Shown here: positions 53,141 through 63,825 of the stretch, one piece after another | Numbering within the stretch: the stretch's first letter is position 1 | Layout: every line of letters begins with the position of its first letter | From: Cellulomonas aerilata | Lineage (GTDB): Bacteria; Actinomycetota; Actinomycetes; Actinomycetales; Cellulomonadaceae | Direction: 5' to 3' | DNA length: 64,000 nt | Assembly: GCF_007991755.1 (NCBI RefSeq) | Contig: NZ_BJYY01000019.1 | Span: 62,001 to 126,000 of the forward strand | Translations under genes and position numbers: made by a program | Notes under the pieces: generated by a model | Databases searched by the model: none | Told to the model about the DNA's origin: nothing | What the model saw: the letters and a program-made list of their open reading frames with translations, nothing else

Positions 53141-53964
53141 GCGCCCCCTCGCGGAACCGGTCCGGGGAGCGCCTCGACGCCCTGCGCGCCGAGGGTCGCG
53201 CGGCGCTGATCGGCTACCTCCCGGTCGGGTTCCCGGACGTCGCGGGCTCCGTCGCCGCGGCCGTCGCCATGGTCGAGGCCGGCGTCGACGTCATCGAGCT
53301 GGGCATCGCGTACTCCGACCCCGTCATGGACGGCCCCGTCATCCAGGACGCCGTAGAGCGCGCCCTGGCGGGCGGCGTGCGGGTCCGCGACGTGTTCGGC
53401 GCGGTCGAGGGCATCGCCGCGACCGGTGCGCCGGTGCTGGTCATGAGCTACTTCAACCCGATCCTGCGCTACGGCGTCGACCGCTTCGCGCGCGACCTCG
53501 CCGCGGCCGGCGGCGCCGGGATCATCACCCCCGACCTCATCCCGGACGAGGCGGGCGAGTGGATCGCCGCGTCCGACGCGCACGACCTGGACCGGGTGTT
53601 CCTGGTCGCGCCGTCCTCCACCCCCGAGCGCCTCACGTCCACCGCGGCCGCCTCGCGCGGCTTCGTCTACGCCGCCTCGACCATGGGGGTCACCGGGGAG
53701 CGGACGTCCCTGGGGGACCGGGCCGCCGACCTCGTCGCGGACACCCGCGCGGCCGGCGCCGAGCGGGTCTGCGTCGGTCTCGGGGTGTCCACCGGGCAGC
53801 AGGCCGAGCAGGTCGCCGCCTACGCGGACGGCGTCATCGTCGGCTCCGCCTTCGTCGGCCCGCTCGTGCGCGCGTCAGGCCCCGCGCAGGGGCTGGAGGC
53901 GGTGGCCGCGGTCGCGGCCGACCTGTCGGCCGGCGTGCGCCGCGCCGTCCGCGTCCCCCGTTGA
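53137..53964 (+). CDS. trpA: Tryptophan synthase alpha chain TrpA
   Basis: A 275-residue TIM barrel that cleaves indole-3-glycerol phosphate and passes indole to Trp[20 protein letters not shown] carries catalytic Glu54 and Asp65. IPDEAGEW and [16 protein letters not shown] follow, and the phosphate site [28 protein letters not shown] is intact. The first ten residues are Ser/Arg-rich. Its end overlaps the lgt start. Confidence 0.97.
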   Translation: MSAPSRNRSGERLDALRAEGRAALIGYLPVGFPDVAGSVAAAVAMVEAGVDVIELGIAYSDPVMDGPVIQDAVERALAGGVRVRDVFGAVEGIAATGAPVLVMSYFNPILRYGVDRFARDLAAAGGAGIITPDLIPDEAGEWIAASDAHDLDRVFLVAPSSTPERLTSTAAASRGFVYAASTMGVTGERTSLGDRAADLVADTRAAGAERVCVGLGVSTGQQAEQVAAYADGVIVGSAFVGPLVRASGPAQGLEAVAAVAADLSAGVRRAVRVPR

Positions 53965-54878
53965 GGCTCGCGGTCCCGGGGACGGGCCTGCTGCCCGCGG
54001 CGATCCCGAGCCCGCCGGAGTCGGTCTGGCACCTGGGCCCGTTCCCGGTGCGCGCGTACGCGCTGGCGATCCTCGCCGGCATCGCGGCCGCCCTGTGGCT
54101 GACGACCAGGCGCTGGGTCGCCCGCGGGGGCGGTGACGACACCGTCCTGGAGATCGCCTTCTGGGCCGTGCCGTTCGGCATCGTCGGCGGGCGGGTCTAC
54201 CACGTGCTCAGCTCGCCGGACGCGTACTTCGGGCCGGGCGGCGACCCCGTGCGGGCCCTGTACGTGTGGGAGGGCGGCCTGGGGATCTGGGGCGCGATCG
54301 CCCTCGGCGCGGTCGGTGCCTGGATCGGCTGCCGGCGCCAGGGCGTGCGGCTCGCCCCGTTCGCGGACGCGCTCGCGCCTGGTCTGCTCGTCGCCCAGGC
54401 GATCGGCCGGCTGGGCAACTGGTTCAACCAGGAGCTCTTCGGGGGGCCGACGACGCTGCCCTGGGGGCTGGAGATCGACCCCACCGGCGTGACGTTCCCC
54501 ACGGGGTACGACGCCGGGACGCTGTTCCACCCGACGTTCCTGTACGAGCTGCTGTGGAACCTCGCCGGCGCGGTGCTGATCGTCCGGCTCGACCGCCGCC
54601 TCCGGCTGGGCCACGGGCGGGTGTTCTGGCTGTACGTCCTGACCTACACGGTGGGCCGGCTCTGGATCGAGTGGCTGCGGATCGACCCCGCGGAGCAGGT
54701 CCTCGGGCTGCGGCTGAACGTCTGGACGTCCCTCATCGTGGGGCTGGTCGCGCTGATATTCTTCCTGGTGCTCGGCCGCCGTCATCCGGGGCGCGAGACG
54801 ACTCTCGACCTGGACCGACCCCGATCTCGGGGGCCGGCCCGGGACGACCACCAGCAGGCCGCGGAGCCCACCACCTGA
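53961..54878 (+). CDS. lgt: Prolipoprotein diacylglyceryl transferase Lgt
   Basis: A 305-residue membrane enzyme of about seven helices that adds diacylglycerol to the lipobox Cys of prelipoproteins. [21 protein letters not shown] contains the conserved start; [24 protein letters not shown] is the family signature. The likely start is TTG at 53961, overlapping the trpA stop (TTGA); the next in-frame ATG/GTG would cut into the first conserved segment. The C-terminal 35 residues are charged and variable. The FKBP lipoprotein in this window is a likely client. Confidence 0.94.
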   Translation: MRLAVPGTGLLPAAIPSPPESVWHLGPFPVRAYALAILAGIAAALWLTTRRWVARGGGDDTVLEIAFWAVPFGIVGGRVYHVLSSPDAYFGPGGDPVRALYVWEGGLGIWGAIALGAVGAWIGCRRQGVRLAPFADALAPGLLVAQAIGRLGNWFNQELFGGPTTLPWGLEIDPTGVTFPTGYDAGTLFHPTFLYELLWNLAGAVLIVRLDRRLRLGHGRVFWLYVLTYTVGRLWIEWLRIDPAEQVLGLRLNVWTSLIVGLVALIFFLVLGRRHPGRETTLDLDRPRSRGPARDDHQQAAEPTT

Positions 54879-54931
54879 CGGGTGCACGCGAGCCGGCTGA
54901 GACGACGTGCGGGGAGCCTGTTCCCGGCATG

Positions 54932-54937
54932 TATCGT
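54932..54937 (+). promoter_or_regulatory. Putative -10 (TATCGT) of gltBD
   Basis: TATCGT lies 93 bases before the gltB ATG. No clear -35 box was found. Confidence 0.4.
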
Positions 54938-55030
54938 CGCCACACGCCCGGGCCGACGACGTCCCGCCGTTTCCCCCAGTTCCCCCACCCGCCCCCGTGG
55001 CAATCGGGACTCCCTGTGAGGACGGTTTCT

Positions 55031-58000
55031 ATGCCCTCGTCGTCGACGCACTCCGCTGCGCTCGTCGCTCCGCCGCGCCAGGGTCTCTACGACCCCGCGA
55101 ACGAGCACGACAACTGCGGGGTCGCCTTCGTGGCGACGCTGCGCGGCACGCCCGGACGCGACATCGTCGACGCCGGGCTCACCGCGTTGCTCAACCTCGA
55201 CCACCGCGGCGCCGTCGGCGCGGAGGCGGACAGCGGTGACGGCGCCGGGATCCTCACCCAGATCCCGGACGCGTTCGTCCGCGACGTCGTCGACGCCGAG
55301 CTGCCGCCGGCCGGGTTCTACGCGATCGGGATGGCGTTCCTGCCCGTCGACGAGGCCGGGCAGGCCGCCGCCGTGCGGGCGATCGAGGAGATCGCCGCGG
55401 AGGAGAAGCTCGACGTCCTGGCGTGGCGCGACGTGCCGGTCACCGCCGACCTGGTGGGGCCGACCGCGCGGGCGTCCATGCCCGTGTTCCGCCAGCTCGT
55501 CGTCGCCGACCCGTCCCGCGAGCTGCACGGCGTCGACCTGGACCGTCGCACCTACCGGCTGCGCAAGCGCACCGAGCACGAGCAGGGCATCTTCTTCGCC
55601 TCCCTGTCGGCGCGCACGCTGACCTACAAGGGGATGCTGACGACCGGCCAGCTCGAGCCGTTCTTCCCGGACCTGTCCGACCCGCGCTACGCCAGCGAGC
55701 TCGCCCTGGTGCACTCGCGCTTCTCCACCAACACCTTCCCGTCCTGGCCGCTGGCCCAGCCGTTCCGGATGATCGCCCACAACGGGGAGATCAACACCGT
55801 CAAGGGCAACCGCAACTGGATGGCCGCCCGCACGTCCACCCTGTCCAGCGACAGGCTCGGGGACCTGGGGCCCCTGCTGCCCGTCGTCAGCGAGGGGTCG
55901 AGCGACTCGGCCACCTTCGACGAGGTGCTGGAGCTGCTGCACCTGGGCGGCCGCTCGCTGCCGCACGCGGTGCTGATGATGATCCCCGAGGCGTGGGAGA
56001 ACCACGCCGAGATGGACCCGGCCCGCCGCGCGTTCTACGAGTACCACTCCACGCTCATGGAGCCGTGGGACGGCCCGGCCTGCCTGAACTTCACCGACGG
56101 CACCCTCATCGGGGCGGTCCTGGACCGCAACGGCCTTCGCCCTGGCCGGTACTGGGTCACCGAGGACGGTCTGGTCGTGCTGGCGTCCGAGGCGGGCGTG
56201 CTGGACATCGACCCGGCGACCGTGGTGCGCAAGGGCCGGCTGGAGCCCGGCCGGATGTTCCTGGTGGACACCGGCGCGGGCCGCATCGTCGAGGACGACG
56301 AGATCAAGGCCCAGCTCGCGGCGCAGCGCCCGTACGCCCAGTGGGTTCGGGAGAACAAGGTCGCGCTGTCCGACCTGCCGGAGCGCGAGCACGTGGCGCA
56401 CTCCTCGGCGTCGGTCCGCCGCCGCCAGCGGGCGTTCGGCTACACCGAGGAGGACCTCAAGGTCCTGCTCACCCCGATGGCCAACGCCGGCGCGGAGCCG
56501 CTGGGCGCGATGGGCGCGGACACGCCGGTCGCCGTCCTGTCCCAGCGCCCGCGGCTGCTGTTCGACTACTTCACGCAGCTGTTCGCCCAGGTCACCAACC
56601 CGCCGCTGGACGCCATCCGCGAGGAGCTGGTCACGAGCATCGGCGGGGCCATCGGTCCCGAGCCGAACCTGCTCGACGACGCGCCCGAGCACGCCCGCAA
56701 GCTGTTCCTGCCGTTCCCGGTCATCGACAACGACGAGCTGGCCAAGATCGCGCGCGTGCACCGCGACCCGCGGCTGGCCGGCGTGTTCAAGGCGATCACC
56801 GTGCGCGGCCTGTACCGGGTCGCGGGCGGAGGTGCGGCGCTCCAGGAGCGCCTGGACGAGATCTTCGCGATCGTCGACCGCGCCGTGGACGACGGCGTCA
56901 GCTTCATCGTGCTGTCGGACCGCGACGGCGACGCCGACCGCGCCGCGATCCCGTCGCTGCTCCTGGTCAGCGCGGTCCACCACCACCTGCTGCGCCGTCG
57001 CACCCGGACCCGGGTGTCGCTGGTCGTCGAGGCCGGGGACGTGCGCGAGGTGCACCACGTCGCCGCGCTCATCGGCTACGGCGCCGCGGCGGTCAACCCG
57101 TACCTGGCCATGGAGTCCGTCGAGGACCTGGCCAAGTCCGGCTACCTCGACGTCACGCCGCCCAAGGCGGTCGCCAACCTCATCAAGGCGCTCGGCAAGG
57201 GCGTGCTCAAGGTCATGAGCAAGATGGGGATCTCCACGATCGCCTCCTACCGCGGCGCGCAGGTGTTCGAGGCGCTGGGCCTGTCGGAGGACTTCGTCGG
57301 GCGCTACTTCACCGGCACCACCAGCCGGCTGGGCGGCGTCGGGCTCGACGTCATCGCGGCCGAGGTCGCCGCGCGGCACGCCGACGCGTACCCGCGCAGC
57401 GGCAATCGCCAGCCGCACCAGCGCCTCGCCGAGGGCGGGGACTACCAGTGGCGCCGGGACGGCGAGGAGCACCTCTTCGACCCCGAGACGGTCTTCCGGC
57501 TGCAGCACTCCACGCGGACCCGCCAGTTCGACGTCTTCCGCCAGTACACCCGTCGCGTGGACGACCAGTCCCAGCGCCTGATGACCCTGCGCGGGCTGCT
57601 GCAGTTCCGCGACGGCGCGCGACCGGCCATCCCGGTCGACCAGGTGGAGCCGGTCAGCGAGATCGTCAAGCGGTTCAACACCGGCGCGATGTCCTACGGC
57701 TCCATCTCGGCCGAGGCGCACGAGACCCTCGCGATCGCGATGAACCGCCTCGGCGGGCGGTCGAACTCCGGCGAGGGCGGGGAGGACCCCGCGCGCCTGC
57801 ACGACCCCGAGCGCCGCAGCCGGGTCAAGCAGATCGCGTCGGGCCGGTTCGGGGTCACCTCGGACTACCTGACGTCGGCCGACGACCTGCAGATCAAGAT
57901 GGCGCAGGGTGCCAAGCCCGGTGAGGGCGGGCAGCTGCCCGGCCCGAAGGTGTCCCCGTGGATCGCCGCGACGCGGCACTCCACCCCCGGTGTCGGGCTG

Positions 58001-59593
58001 ATCTCGCCGCCGCCGCACCACGACATCTACTCCATCGAGGACCTCGCCCAGCTGATCCACGACCTGAAGAACTCCAACCCGGCGGCGCGCGTGCACGTCA
58101 AGCTGGTCAGCCAGGTGGGCGTGGGGACCGTGGCCACCGGGGTGTCCAAGGCGCACGCCGACGTGGTCCTCATCTCCGGGCACGACGGCGGCACCGGCGC
58201 GAGCCCGCTGACGTCCCTCAAGCACGCCGGCGGCCCGTGGGAGATCGGCCTGGCCGACACCCAGCAGACGCTCGTGCTCAACGGCCTGCGGGACCGGATC
58301 GTCGTGCAGGTCGACGGGCAGATGAAGACCGGCCGCGACGTCGTGATCGCCGCCCTGCTGGGCGCCGAGGAGTTCGGCTTCGCGACCGCTCCGCTGATCG
58401 TCGAGGGCTGCATCATGATGCGGGTGTGCCACCTGGACACCTGTCCGGTGGGCGTCGCCACCCAGAACCCCGAGCTGCGTGCCCGGTTCACCGGCAAGCC
58501 GGAGTTCGTGGTGACGTTCTTCGAGTACATCGCCCAGGAGGTGCGCGAGTACCTCGCCGCCCTCGGGTTCCGCAGCGTCGACGAGGCCGTGGGCCGGGTC
58601 GACGTGCTGGACGCGCGGCGTGCCATCGCGCACTGGAAGGCGGACGGCCTCGACCTCGGTCCCGTCTTGACCAGGCCGGATGCGGACCCCGCGTCGCTCA
58701 AGCAGCGGCGCCGGCAGGAGCACGGCCTGGAGCGGGCGCTGGACAACCAGCTCATCGCGCTGTCGGCCGACGCGCTCGAGCGGGCCGAGCCGGTCCGCGT
58801 GGACCTGCCGATCCGCAACGTCAACCGCACCGTCGGCACGATGCTCGGGCACGAGGTGACCAAGCGGTACGGCAGCACCGGGCTGGCCGCCGACACCATC
58901 GACGTCACGCTGACCGGCTCGGCCGGCCAGTCCCTCGGCGCGTTCCTGCCCGGCGGCGTGACGCTGCGGCTGTACGGCGACGCCAACGACTACGTCGGCA
59001 AGGGCCTGTCCGGCGGCCGGATCGTCGTCCGCCCCGACCGGCACGCCCAGCTCGGCGACGGCGACGTCATCGCGGGCAACGTCATCGGCTACGGCGCGAC
59101 GTCGGGGGAGATCTTCCTGCGCGGCGTCGTCGGCGAGCGGTTCGGGGTGCGCAACTCCGGGGCCACGCTGGTCGTCGAGGGCGTGGGGGACCACGGCTGC
59201 GAGTACATGACCGGCGGCACGGTGCTGGTGCTCGGGCGGACCGGACGCAACTTCGCGGCCGGGATGTCCGGTGGCACCGCCTACGTGCTGGACCTGCGCC
59301 CCGGCGCGGTCAACGGGGCCGCCCTCGCGGCCGGCGAGCTGCTGCTCGACCCGCTGGACGACGCCGACCTCGTCACGGTGGAGGCGCTGCTGCGCCGGCA
59401 CCACGAGGAGACCGGGTCGCCGCTGGCCAACGAGCTGCTGGCCGACACCGCTGCCCTGCGCGCGCGCTTCACGCGCGTGCTGCCCACCGAGTTCGCCCGC
59501 ATGACCGTCGCGATGGCGCGTGCCGAGGCCGAGGGCCTCGACGCGACCAAGCCCGGCGTGTGGGAGCACATCCTGGAGGTGTCCCGTGGTTGA
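55031..59593 (+). CDS. gltB: Glutamate synthase large subunit GltB
   Basis: A 1520-residue flavoenzyme that makes glutamate from glutamine and 2-oxoglutarate. A propeptide of 28 residues precedes Cys29 in [15 protein letters not shown], the amidotransferase nucleophile freed by cleavage. The FMN domain follows ([28 protein letters not shown]), then the iron-sulfur site [22 protein letters not shown], and a C-terminal GXGXG-type beta-helix domain. ATG 55031 follows GTGAGGACG. Its end overlaps gltD by 8 bases. Confidence 0.98.
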   Translation: MPSSSTHSAALVAPPRQGLYDPANEHDNCGVAFVATLRGTPGRDIVDAGLTALLNLDHRGAVGAEADSGDGAGILTQIPDAFVRDVVDAELPPAGFYAIGMAFLPVDEAGQAAAVRAIEEIAAEEKLDVLAWRDVPVTADLVGPTARASMPVFRQLVVADPSRELHGVDLDRRTYRLRKRTEHEQGIFFASLSARTLTYKGMLTTGQLEPFFPDLSDPRYASELALVHSRFSTNTFPSWPLAQPFRMIAHNGEINTVKGNRNWMAARTSTLSSDRLGDLGPLLPVVSEGSSDSATFDEVLELLHLGGRSLPHAVLMMIPEAWENHAEMDPARRAFYEYHSTLMEPWDGPACLNFTDGTLIGAVLDRNGLRPGRYWVTEDGLVVLASEAGVLDIDPATVVRKGRLEPGRMFLVDTGAGRIVEDDEIKAQLAAQRPYAQWVRENKVALSDLPEREHVAHSSASVRRRQRAFGYTEEDLKVLLTPMANAGAEPLGAMGADTPVAVLSQRPRLLFDYFTQLFAQVTNPPLDAIREELVTSIGGAIGPEPNLLDDAPEHARKLFLPFPVIDNDELAKIARVHRDPRLAGVFKAITVRGLYRVAGGGAALQERLDEIFAIVDRAVDDGVSFIVLSDRDGDADRAAIPSLLLVSAVHHHLLRRRTRTRVSLVVEAGDVREVHHVAALIGYGAAAVNPYLAMESVEDLAKSGYLDVTPPKAVANLIKALGKGVLKVMSKMGISTIASYRGAQVFEALGLSEDFVGRYFTGTTSRLGGVGLDVIAAEVAARHADAYPRSGNRQPHQRLAEGGDYQWRRDGEEHLFDPETVFRLQHSTRTRQFDVFRQYTRRVDDQSQRLMTLRGLLQFRDGARPAIPVDQVEPVSEIVKRFNTGAMSYGSISAEAHETLAIAMNRLGGRSNSGEGGEDPARLHDPERRSRVKQIASGRFGVTSDYLTSADDLQIKMAQGAKPGEGGQLPGPKVSPWIAATRHSTPGVGLISPPPHHDIYSIEDLAQLIHDLKNSNPAARVHVKLVSQVGVGTVATGVSKAHADVVLISGHDGGTGASPLTSLKHAGGPWEIGLADTQQTLVLNGLRDRIVVQVDGQMKTGRDVVIAALLGAEEFGFATAPLIVEGCIMMRVCHLDTCPVGVATQNPELRARFTGKPEFVVTFFEYIAQEVREYLAALGFRSVDEAVGRVDVLDARRAIAHWKADGLDLGPVLTRPDADPASLKQRRRQEHGLERALDNQLIALSADALERAEPVRVDLPIRNVNRTVGTMLGHEVTKRYGSTGLAADTIDVTLTGSAGQSLGAFLPGGVTLRLYGDANDYVGKGLSGGRIVVRPDRHAQLGDGDVIAGNVIGYGATSGEIFLRGVVGERFGVRNSGATLVVEGVGDHGCEYMTGGTVLVLGRTGRNFAAGMSGGTAYVLDLRPGAVNGAALAAGELLLDPLDDADLVTVEALLRRHHEETGSPLANELLADTAALRARFTRVLPTEFARMTVAMARAEAEGLDATKPGVWEHILEVSRG

Positions 59594-61061
59594 CCACCGC
59601 GGTTTCCTGAAGGTGCGGGAGCGCGAGCTCCCCGCCAACCGTCCCGTGCCCATCCGCCTGATGGACTGGCGGGAGGTGCACGAGTACCGCCTGGACAACC
59701 CGGACGAGGAGGGCCTGGTCAAGCGGCAGGCCGGGCGCTGCATGGACTGCGGCATCCCGTTCTGCCACCAGGGCTGCCCGCTGGGCAACCTCATCCCGGA
59801 CTGGAACGACCTGACCCGGCGCGGGCAGTGGGGCGACGCGATCGACCGGCTGCACGCGACCAACAACTTCCCCGAGTTCACCGGTCGGATCTGCCCGGCG
59901 CCGTGCGAGTCCGCGTGCGTGCTGGGCATCAACCAGGACCCGGTGACCATCAAGAACGTCGAGGTCACCATCGCCGAGGAGGCGTTCTGGCGTGGGCTGG
60001 TGACCCCGCAGGTCCCGGTGCGGCTGACCGGCTTCACGGTCGCCGTCGTCGGCTCCGGCCCGGCCGGCCTGGCCGCCGCCCAGCAGCTGACCCGCGCGGG
60101 CCACACCGTCGCGGTCTACGAGCGCGACGACGCCATCGGCGGCCTGCTGCGCTACGGCGTCCCGGACTTCAAGCTCGACAAGGGGGTCATCGACCGCCGG
60201 CTGGCGCAGATGTCCGCCGAGGGCACGCGGTTCCGTCCCGGGGTGGAGATCGGCAAGGACATCACCTGGCCGCAGCTGCGCGCCCGGTACGACGCCGTCG
60301 TCGTCGCGACCGGCGCCCAGGTCCCGCGCGAGCTGCCGCTGCCCGGTCGCGAGCTGGCCGGCATCCACCCGGCGATGGAGTACCTGCACCAGGCGAACGC
60401 CGTCGTGGCCGGCCGGGACGTCCCGGACCAGATCACCGCCCAGGGCAAGCACGTCATCGTCATCGGCGGCGGGGACACGGGGTCGGACTGCGTCGGCACC
60501 GCGCTGCGCCAGGGGGCCGCGTCCGTGACCACCCTCGCGATCGGCAAGCAGCCGCCCACCGAGCGTCCCGCGCACCAGCCGTGGCCCATGGACCCGACCG
60601 TCTTCGAGGTCTCCACGTCCTACGAGGAGGGCGGCGAGCGCGACTACCTCGCGTCCACCGTGTCGTTCCAGGGGTCCGACGGGCGCGTCACCGCGCTGCG
60701 GGTGGCCCGCACGGAGTACCTCCCGGACGGACGACGCGTCCCCGCCGGCGGCACCGAGCGCGACATCCCGGCCGACCTCGTCCTCATCGCGATGGGCTTC
60801 ACCGGCGCGGAGACCGACACACTTGCGGCCCAGGCCGGCGCAGGGGTCACCCCGCGCGGCGTGGTGGCCCGCAGCGACGACTACGCGACCAACCTGCCGG
60901 GGGTCTTCGTCGCCGGGGACGCCGGCCGCGGGCAGTCCCTCATCGTGTGGGCGATCGCCGAGGGCCGCGCCGCCGCGGCGTCGGTCGACGCCTACCTCTC
61001 GGGCGGCGAGAGCGAGCTGCCCACCCCCATCACGGCGAGCACCGTCTCGCTGCACCCGTAG
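59586..61061 (+). CDS. gltD: Glutamate synthase small subunit GltD
   Basis: A 491-residue NADPH-oxidising subunit passing electrons to GltB. Two cysteine clusters ([17 protein letters not shown] and [12 protein letters not shown]) hold 4Fe-4S centres; [21 protein letters not shown] binds FAD and [20 protein letters not shown] binds [28 protein letters not shown] completes the flavin site. The GTG start lies inside the gltB end with GGAGG upstream. A hairpin terminator follows. Confidence 0.98.
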   Translation: MVDHRGFLKVRERELPANRPVPIRLMDWREVHEYRLDNPDEEGLVKRQAGRCMDCGIPFCHQGCPLGNLIPDWNDLTRRGQWGDAIDRLHATNNFPEFTGRICPAPCESACVLGINQDPVTIKNVEVTIAEEAFWRGLVTPQVPVRLTGFTVAVVGSGPAGLAAAQQLTRAGHTVAVYERDDAIGGLLRYGVPDFKLDKGVIDRRLAQMSAEGTRFRPGVEIGKDITWPQLRARYDAVVVATGAQVPRELPLPGRELAGIHPAMEYLHQANAVVAGRDVPDQITAQGKHVIVIGGGDTGSDCVGTALRQGAASVTTLAIGKQPPTERPAHQPWPMDPTVFEVSTSYEEGGERDYLASTVSFQGSDGRVTALRVARTEYLPDGRRVPAGGTERDIPADLVLIAMGFTGAETDTLAAQAGAGVTPRGVVARSDDYATNLPGVFVAGDAGRGQSLIVWAIAEGRAAAASVDAYLSGGESELPTPITASTVSLHP

Positions 61062-61067
61062 CCGGCC

Positions 61068-61108
61068 GCCGTCGCGAGGGGCCGGGACCGTCCCGGCCCC
61101 GCGACGGC
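61068..61108 (+). terminator. Terminator hairpin after gltD
   Basis: GCCGTCGC pairs with GCGACGGC and, after a two-base bulge, GGGGCCGGG with the complement CCCGGCCCC. It starts six bases after the gltD stop. Confidence 0.82.
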
Positions 61109-61139
61109 GCCCGGACGGACCCTTCCGACGACCCCGACA

Positions 61140-61145
61140 TAGGCT
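61140..61145 (+). promoter_or_regulatory. Putative leaderless -10 (TAGGCT) before pyk
   Basis: TAGGCT lies six bases before the ATG at 61152. Confidence 0.6.
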
Positions 61146-61151
61146 GGAGCC

Positions 61152-62585
61152 ATGCGTAGAGCGAAGATCGTGTGCACCATCGGACCCGCGACCGAGTCCG
61201 CCGAGCAGATCCAGGCGCTGGTCGACGCCGGCATGGACGTGGCGCGGCTGAACCGCAGCCACGGCGACACCGAGGTGCACGAGCGGGTGTACAACAACGT
61301 GCGCGCCGCGGCGAAGGCCTCGGGCCGGTCCGTGGCCGTGCTCGTCGACCTGCAGGGCCCCAAGATCCGCCTCGGCCGGTTCACCGAGGGCAAGCACGAG
61401 CTGGCCGAGGGTGACGTCTTCACGATCACCACCGAGGACGTGCCGGGCACCAAGGAGCTCGTCTCCACCACGCACAAGGGCCTGCCGGGCGACGCGCGTG
61501 TCGGCGACCCGCTCCTCATCGACGACGGCCGGGTGCTCGTGCGCGTCACCGCGGTGGAGGGCCCCCGCGTCGTCACCCGCGTCGAGGTCCCCGGCCCCGT
61601 CTCCAACAACAAGGGCATCAACCTGCCCGGCGTGGCCGTCTCCGTGCCCGCCATGTCGGACAAGGACGAGTCCGACCTGCGCTGGGCGCTGCAGATCGGC
61701 GCCGACCTCATCGCGCTGTCGTTCGTGCGCAGCGCGGCCGACTACGCCGACGTCCGCCGGATCATGGAGGAGGAGGGCCGGGTCATCCCGGTCATCGCCA
61801 AGATCGAGAAGCCGCAGGCGGTCGAGAACCTCGTCGAGATCGTCGACGCGTTCGACGGCATCATGGTCGCCCGCGGCGACCTGGGCGTGGAGCTGCCGCT
61901 CGAGCAGGTCCCGCTCGTGCAGAAGCGCGCCGTCGAGCTCGCCCGCCGCAACGCCAAGCCGGTCATCGTGGCGACGCAGGTGCTCGAGTCCATGATCTCC
62001 GCACCCCGTCCCACCCGGGCCGAGGCGTCGGACTGCGCCAACGCCGTGCTGGACGGGGCGGACGCCGTCATGCTCTCCGGCGAGACCAGCGTGGGCGAGT
62101 ACCCGATCGAGGCCGTGCGCACGATGGCGCGGATCATCGAGAACACCGAGGAGCTCGGCCGGGAGCGCATGGCGCCGCTCGGCTCGACCCCGCACACCCG
62201 CGGTGGCGCGATCACCCGGGCCGCGGCCGAGGTCGGCGAGATCGTCGGCGTGAAGTTCCTCGTGACGTTCACGCAGTCCGGTGACTCCGCGCGCCGCATG
62301 TCGCGCCTGCGGTCCCCGATCCCGCTGCTCGCGTTCACCCCGGTCACCACCGTGCGCAACGTGCTCTCGCTGAGCTGGGGCGTGCAGAGCTTCGAGGTGG
62401 CCCAGGTCGGCTCCACCGACGAGATGGTGGCTCAGGTCGACCAGACGCTGCGCGCCAACGGCCTGGCCGAGCTGGGCGACTACGTGGTGGTCGTCTCCGG
62501 TGCCCCGGTCGGGGTCGCCGGCACGACCAACTCGATCCTCGTGCACAAGATCGGCGAGGAGGCGTCCGGCGCGAAGACCGCCTGA
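61152..62585 (+). CDS. pyk: Pyruvate kinase
   Basis: A 477-residue glycolytic enzyme turning phosphoenolpyruvate and ADP into pyruvate and ATP. RRAKIVCTIGPATESAEQIQALVDAGMDVARLNRSHGD, VLVDLQGPKIRLG, VIAKIEKPQAVENL (catalytic Lys), GIMVARGDLGVELPLEQVPLVQK, ATQVLESMI and DGADAVMLSGETSVGEYP are complete. The C-terminal regulatory domain ends normally. The ATG is six bases behind a -10-like element and the gene is followed by a hairpin, so it is monocistronic. Confidence 0.98.
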   Translation: MRRAKIVCTIGPATESAEQIQALVDAGMDVARLNRSHGDTEVHERVYNNVRAAAKASGRSVAVLVDLQGPKIRLGRFTEGKHELAEGDVFTITTEDVPGTKELVSTTHKGLPGDARVGDPLLIDDGRVLVRVTAVEGPRVVTRVEVPGPVSNNKGINLPGVAVSVPAMSDKDESDLRWALQIGADLIALSFVRSAADYADVRRIMEEEGRVIPVIAKIEKPQAVENLVEIVDAFDGIMVARGDLGVELPLEQVPLVQKRAVELARRNAKPVIVATQVLESMISAPRPTRAEASDCANAVLDGADAVMLSGETSVGEYPIEAVRTMARIIENTEELGRERMAPLGSTPHTRGGAITRAAAEVGEIVGVKFLVTFTQSGDSARRMSRLRSPIPLLAFTPVTTVRNVLSLSWGVQSFEVAQVGSTDEMVAQVDQTLRANGLAELGDYVVVVSGAPVGVAGTTNSILVHKIGEEASGAKTA

Positions 62586-62604
62586 CGCACCTGCCGCAGC
62601 ACGG

Positions 62605-62641
62605 CGAAGCCCCCGCGACCTCATGGGTCCCGGGGGCTTCG
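62605..62641. terminator. Bidirectional terminator between pyk and dps
   Basis: CGAAGCCCCCG pairs with CGGGGGCTTCG around a 15-base loop that can fold further. It serves pyk on the plus strand and dps on the minus strand. Confidence 0.85.
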
Positions 62642-62685
62642 GCCGTCCCGCGTCCGGCGGGCCGTCGGTCGGTGCCGGTCGAGCG

Positions 62686-63261
62686 CTACTCCGTGGTGCC
62701 GAGCTGGGCCGTCTCGCCGGCCTGCTGCGCGGAGTCCTTCTCGCCGGTGGCGCCGTCGGTGCTCAGCGTCCCGCCGGAGCTCTCCAGGTGCGCCCGGACG
62801 AACCAGTGGAACAGCTCGAGCTCGGCCAGGTGCGCCACCAGCAGGTCGTGGGTGACGTCGTCGAGGTCGTCGACCTCCTTCGCCGCCTTGCGGTGGTCGG
62901 AGATGACGCCCTGGTAGACGACGTCCAGCGCGCCCAGGTGCTCGATCGCGCCGGCGCGGCCGATGGAGTAGTCGTCCCAGCTGCGGGCCGCCACGAGCGC
63001 GCCGGGCGTGCCCTGCGGCTCGGCGCCGAGGGTCGCGATGCGCTCGGCGATCGCGTCCACCATGAGGCGCACGGCGTCCACCTGCGGGTCGATCATCTCG
63101 TGCACCGCGATGAAGTGCGGTCCGACGACGTTCCAGTGGATGTGCTTGAGCGTCAGCGCAAGGTCGTTGAGGGCGTGCAGCCGGCCCTGCAGGGCGTCGG
63201 CGATGGTCGCGGCGTCCTGGGTGCTCAGGCCCGGGACGGTGAACTTCGGGAGATCGGTCAT
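62686..63261 (-). CDS. dps: Dps-family ferritin-like DNA protection protein
   Basis: A 191-residue four-helix protein. LALTLKHIHWNVVGPHFIAVHEMIDPQVDAVRLMVDAIAERI includes the ferroxidase residues His42, His54 and Asp58. These 12-subunit shells oxidise and store iron and may bind DNA in stress. The C-terminal 25 residues (SSGGTLSTDGATGEKDSAQQ) are disordered and acidic. ATG 63261 is preceded by GGAGGACC on the minus strand. The gene converges on pyk. Confidence 0.95.
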   Translation of the reverse strand: MTDLPKFTVPGLSTQDAATIADALQGRLHALNDLALTLKHIHWNVVGPHFIAVHEMIDPQVDAVRLMVDAIAERIATLGAEPQGTPGALVAARSWDDYSIGRAGAIEHLGALDVVYQGVISDHRKAAKEVDDLDDVTHDLLVAHLAELELFHWFVRAHLESSGGTLSTDGATGEKDSAQQAGETAQLGTTE

Positions 63262-63468
63262 GGCGGTCCTCCGGTCGGTGGATCACGTGCTCAGGTCGGG
63301 CCCCCGCGGGGACCCACGGCACCGATCCTTTCCCACCCGGCCGCGCGGCGCCCGTCGGGCCGCCGGGACCGCACCCCTCGCCCACGGGCCCCGTGCGACC
63401 GGCCGGGGGCGGCGCCGGGCGCGCCCTGAGGGATGCGGGGCGACGCCGGACGGGGTAGGACAGAGGCC

Positions 63469-63699
63469 ATGACCACGCCCATCCCCGAACCCGCGGACAC
63501 CGACGCGCACGACGGCGACCTCGTCGAGCCGGAGGGCACCAACGCCGGGGGGATCGCCGACGCCCAGCCCGAGCCCGGCGACGACGTCCGCTCCGGCGGC
63601 CACCCCGAGGACGGCCCCCGGTCCCTGGCCGACACCGAGGCCAAGTGGCACCAGCACGAGCTGGCCGGCGAGTCCTGGGACGACCCGGACCGCCTCTGA
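63469..63699 (+). CDS. Small acidic protein of unknown function, 76 residues
   Basis: The sequence is Glu/Asp/Pro/Gly-rich with no membrane segment and looks disordered except for LADTEAKWHQHELAGESW near the end. I do not recognise it as a named family. AGAGG lies before ATG 63469 and TAGGAC ends seven bases before the start, a weak match to the leaderless pattern. It lies between dps and an RsbQ-like gene. Confidence 0.65.
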   Translation: MTTPIPEPADTDAHDGDLVEPEGTNAGGIADAQPEPGDDVRSGGHPEDGPRSLADTEAKWHQHELAGESWDDPDRL

Positions 63700-63813
63700 C
63701 CGAGGGTCCCACGCCGGTCCGGCACCGGACCTGTCCGGCCTCCACGCGGCCCGGACCCGGGCGGGGCGTCCGCCGGACCGGCGGGTGCCTTGGGTCCGGG
63801 CGGCCCATCTGCG

Positions 63814-63819
63814 TACTCT
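63814..63819 (+). promoter_or_regulatory. Putative leaderless -10 (TACTCT) before the RsbQ-like gene
   Basis: TACTCT lies six bases before the ATG at 63826. Confidence 0.6.
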
Positions 63820-63825
63820 CGCCCC

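Noticed and set aside
54782-60106. A 1774-codon frame antisense to gltB and gltD
   Set aside because: The same compositional shadow. GltB and GltD on the plus strand are unmistakable.
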